A program made the position numbers and the translations under genes. A DNA stretch of 64,000 nucleotides, from assembly GCA_019722365.1 (NCBI GenBank), contig JADFUC010000954.1, positions 558,001 to 622,000 on the forward strand. The letters are read 5' to 3'. Under the pieces are notes generated by a model. The model made no database searches. It was not told the origin of the DNA and saw nothing but the letters and a program-made list of their open reading frames with translations. The DNA is from Lithospermum erythrorhizon. Taxonomy: Eukaryota; Streptophyta; Magnoliopsida; Boraginales; Boraginaceae. This document shows positions 62,015 to 64,000 of this stretch, one piece after another. Each line of letters begins with the position of its first letter. Within the stretch, counting starts at the first letter, position 1.

Positions 62015-62436
62015 TGATCAACGGTTGGAGTCATGGTCGGGTGGGTATTAGGCCCACGAGTACGGTCCAACTATTGAGCCACATCTATTAAGTTTAGGTT
62101 TAATGTGTTTATAAAAAAGCCACAATATTATATTTCATATTGAAGCAATTATATTCAATATATTATTTTATATTATTCTAGCATTGTTCACATGGTACCA
62201 GAGCCAGATTATATAAAAACATTAAAGCTAATATATAGAGGGAGAATTTTATTGATGAATGACTTGACTATAAAATAATATATTGAATTGTTTGAATATA
62301 AAATACAATATTGTGTCTTATTTGTAGACATATTAAATCTAAACCTAAAGTAGACTCGATCATATCTATATGGCTCAATAGTTGGACCGTACTCGTGGGC
62401 CTATTACCCACCCCACTATGACTTTAACATCAATCA
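62015..62436 (+). mobile_element. TRIM-like mini-element with inverted LTRs
   Basis: The left arm 62015-62192 begins TG and ends CA. The right arm 62253-62436 is its inverted copy (shared AGGCCCACGAGTACGGTCCA, then ACTATTGAGCCA, then CAATATATTATTTTATA). Directly after the left arm is TGGTACCAGAGCC, one change from the initiator-tRNA primer site TGGTATCAGAGC. Just before the right arm is the purine run AGAGGGAGAA. This is the LTR / primer site / polypurine / LTR order of a TRIM, except that the second LTR is flipped. It has no coding capacity. Confidence 0.75.
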
Positions 62437-64000
62437 TTTTGAGATGGACGGAGTATATATTATTAGAGCCTTTTATTTTTACCCCAAAAAATTGTATATA
62501 TTAGAGAGGGTCCCAACATTTTTAGGCCCATGATAAAAATAAAATATAGGCTCCTCTACTATGAATGATAAGTTTTCAACAACTATCTTCGTTTTATTTT
62601 TTACATTTTTATAGGTGATAAATATTGGCAGTGCAACATTTATAATAAATAAAATAAATCCACTAAATAAAATGAAATTATATAAATAAAAGAAATAACA
62701 CATGGACTTTGAAATAATAGAAATTCACAAGAAAGAATAATAACTCATAAATTCATGAAATTTGAAATGTTTGAATAATCAATACTTATTACTAAGTATC
62801 ATTGAACATATAGTAGATGGAGAAGTTGCTTTTTAATCGGTGACAATTTTTGTTGATTTAACACTTTACTTCTATTTATGTTAATATATTACTTATTATA
62901 GTAATTGAAATAAGCAAATACACATTAAAAATTATCAAATATTCAAAAATAAAAAGTAGACCAAACGGACCAATTATTTACATAGGTCATATTAATAATA
63001 ATTAAATTAACTATGGAGTAATACTTGATGTATCATTCCAAGTTAATTATGGAGTATCATTTAATTCCTTTTGTAATTGATAACTGTTAAATCAACTTTT
63101 TAAAACTGCATCTTCTAGAAAAACGTCAAATAATAAATAAATTAAATTAAATTAGGTCAAACGGAAGTACTGTACATACATTATTAATGTCTTGTGGAAG
63201 GTTAACTATGAAAAATATAAGAAAATCACTAAAGAAATTGTTGTGGGTTACCAGCAAAGTAGAATTCATATATACACGAGTAGTCCATTTATACATATCT
63301 CGCTTGCATATAGTATCAAGCCATGCAAGGCCCCGCAGACGGCTGATTTATAGCAGCAGTAAGTAATTATTGGCCGAATTCAAGCGGTCACGCTTCTGCT
63401 ATGTATATCTACATGCTTAATAAGCATGACGGTGACTACGAATCGCCCGGAGTGACATCTCTGATAACCTCCTCTATATCGTATGATGACAACATACGGA
63501 CGCCTTTGTTGACCATATCAACGTATACATACAATGAGTAATTGGTAGAAAGGAAGTAGAGAAAGGATAGGAGAATATGGATGGGAAATAAATCAATAAT
63601 GATGTCTGGGTTCATAATAAATACTGGGCATTTGTGACGAAATAAATTCGTTTTGTCTTAAAATCTCACAAACGTCCCTTTGTATGATTGGAGAATCTAA
63701 CTATCCTATCAAGTATGAACACCTAATAATTTTTGAAGTATTTCTTTCTTATGGATGGTTGCAATGAAATTATATGATATGCTATTTTAGGAATGGAATC
63801 AATCATAGATTAGTGACATTTGATACATGGCAATAAAGATTCACACATATACAATTTTTTAAATAATTTTTTATATTTAAATTAACCAACAAGTCTCTTA
63901 TGAGTAGAGGATGATTAGTTATGTATCCTAATTTTTTCACTTAAATCTCTAATAAGATAATAAGAGGTTGTTTGTTAAACTCATTAAACACTTAAAATTA
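62437..64000. other. Intergenic to the window edge, no gene supported
   Basis: AT-rich. An open frame at 62479-62703 (minus) is hydrophobic but has no family features. 63290-63500 is slightly GC-richer but not coding in any frame I could read. Confidence 0.5.

Noticed and set aside
1..64000. A clustered metabolic pathway, defence system or CRISPR-like array
   Set aside because: The genes belong to unrelated plant families with their own introns and orientations, and no regularly spaced short repeats other than microsatellites and the coding minisatellite were seen.

Overview
The window is plant nuclear DNA. It is AT-rich, its genes carry many short GT-AG introns, several products look plastid-targeted, and the intergenic space is crowded with decayed transposons. 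The genes belong to ordinary land-plant families and the sequence looks like a eudicot. I cannot place it more precisely from sequence alone. No bacterial-type operon, CRISPR array or intact virus is visible.

Layout. 1-3.3 kb: no gene found. 3.3-5.1 kb (+): a three-exon HMA heavy-metal-associated protein of the NaKR type. 7.5-8.8 kb (-): a plastid TPR protein resembling SLOW GREEN 1, with an in-frame 45-bp minisatellite near its N-terminus. 9.2-11.5 kb: repeats, including an element with long inverted arms and a MITE, directly upstream of 11.6-15.7 kb (+): a nine-exon plastid diaminopimelate epimerase (lysine synthesis) carrying a Stowaway-like MITE in an intron. 16.9-18.9 kb (-): a dead hAT (TTF-type) transposase. 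19.6-20.0 kb: a decayed piece of nuclear 26S rDNA. 20.1-23.6 kb (+): a conserved basic plant protein of unknown function, with an in-frame upstream ORF and a tandemly duplicated leader intron. 24.5-33.3 kb: two directly repeated LTR-like segments around about 7 kb with no recognisable coding capacity. 35.5-42.7 kb (-): a 19-exon TDBD/PHD/PHD/GNAT chromatin protein of the IDM1/ROS4-like class. 46.7-54.0 kb: two Ty1-copia remnants and a broken actin-depolymerizing factor gene. 54.6-54.9 kb (+): a small membrane protein. 55.4-61.4 kb (-): a seven-exon TIC32-like short-chain dehydrogenase whose 4-kb first intron holds a solo LTR and other transposon traces. 62.0-62.4 kb: an unusual TRIM-like element whose second LTR is inverted.

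The genes are independent transcription units. Three products are probably plastid proteins (SG1-like, DAPF, TIC32-like), but nothing suggests a cluster. I reconstructed exons by hand from reading-frame continuity and GT-AG junctions. All five multi-exon models keep frame to a stop codon. No previously undescribed multi-gene system is evident. The most unusual items are the inverted-LTR mini-element, the coding minisatellite, the large non-coding LTR-flanked block, and the in-frame ORF separated from a main CDS by a single TGA.
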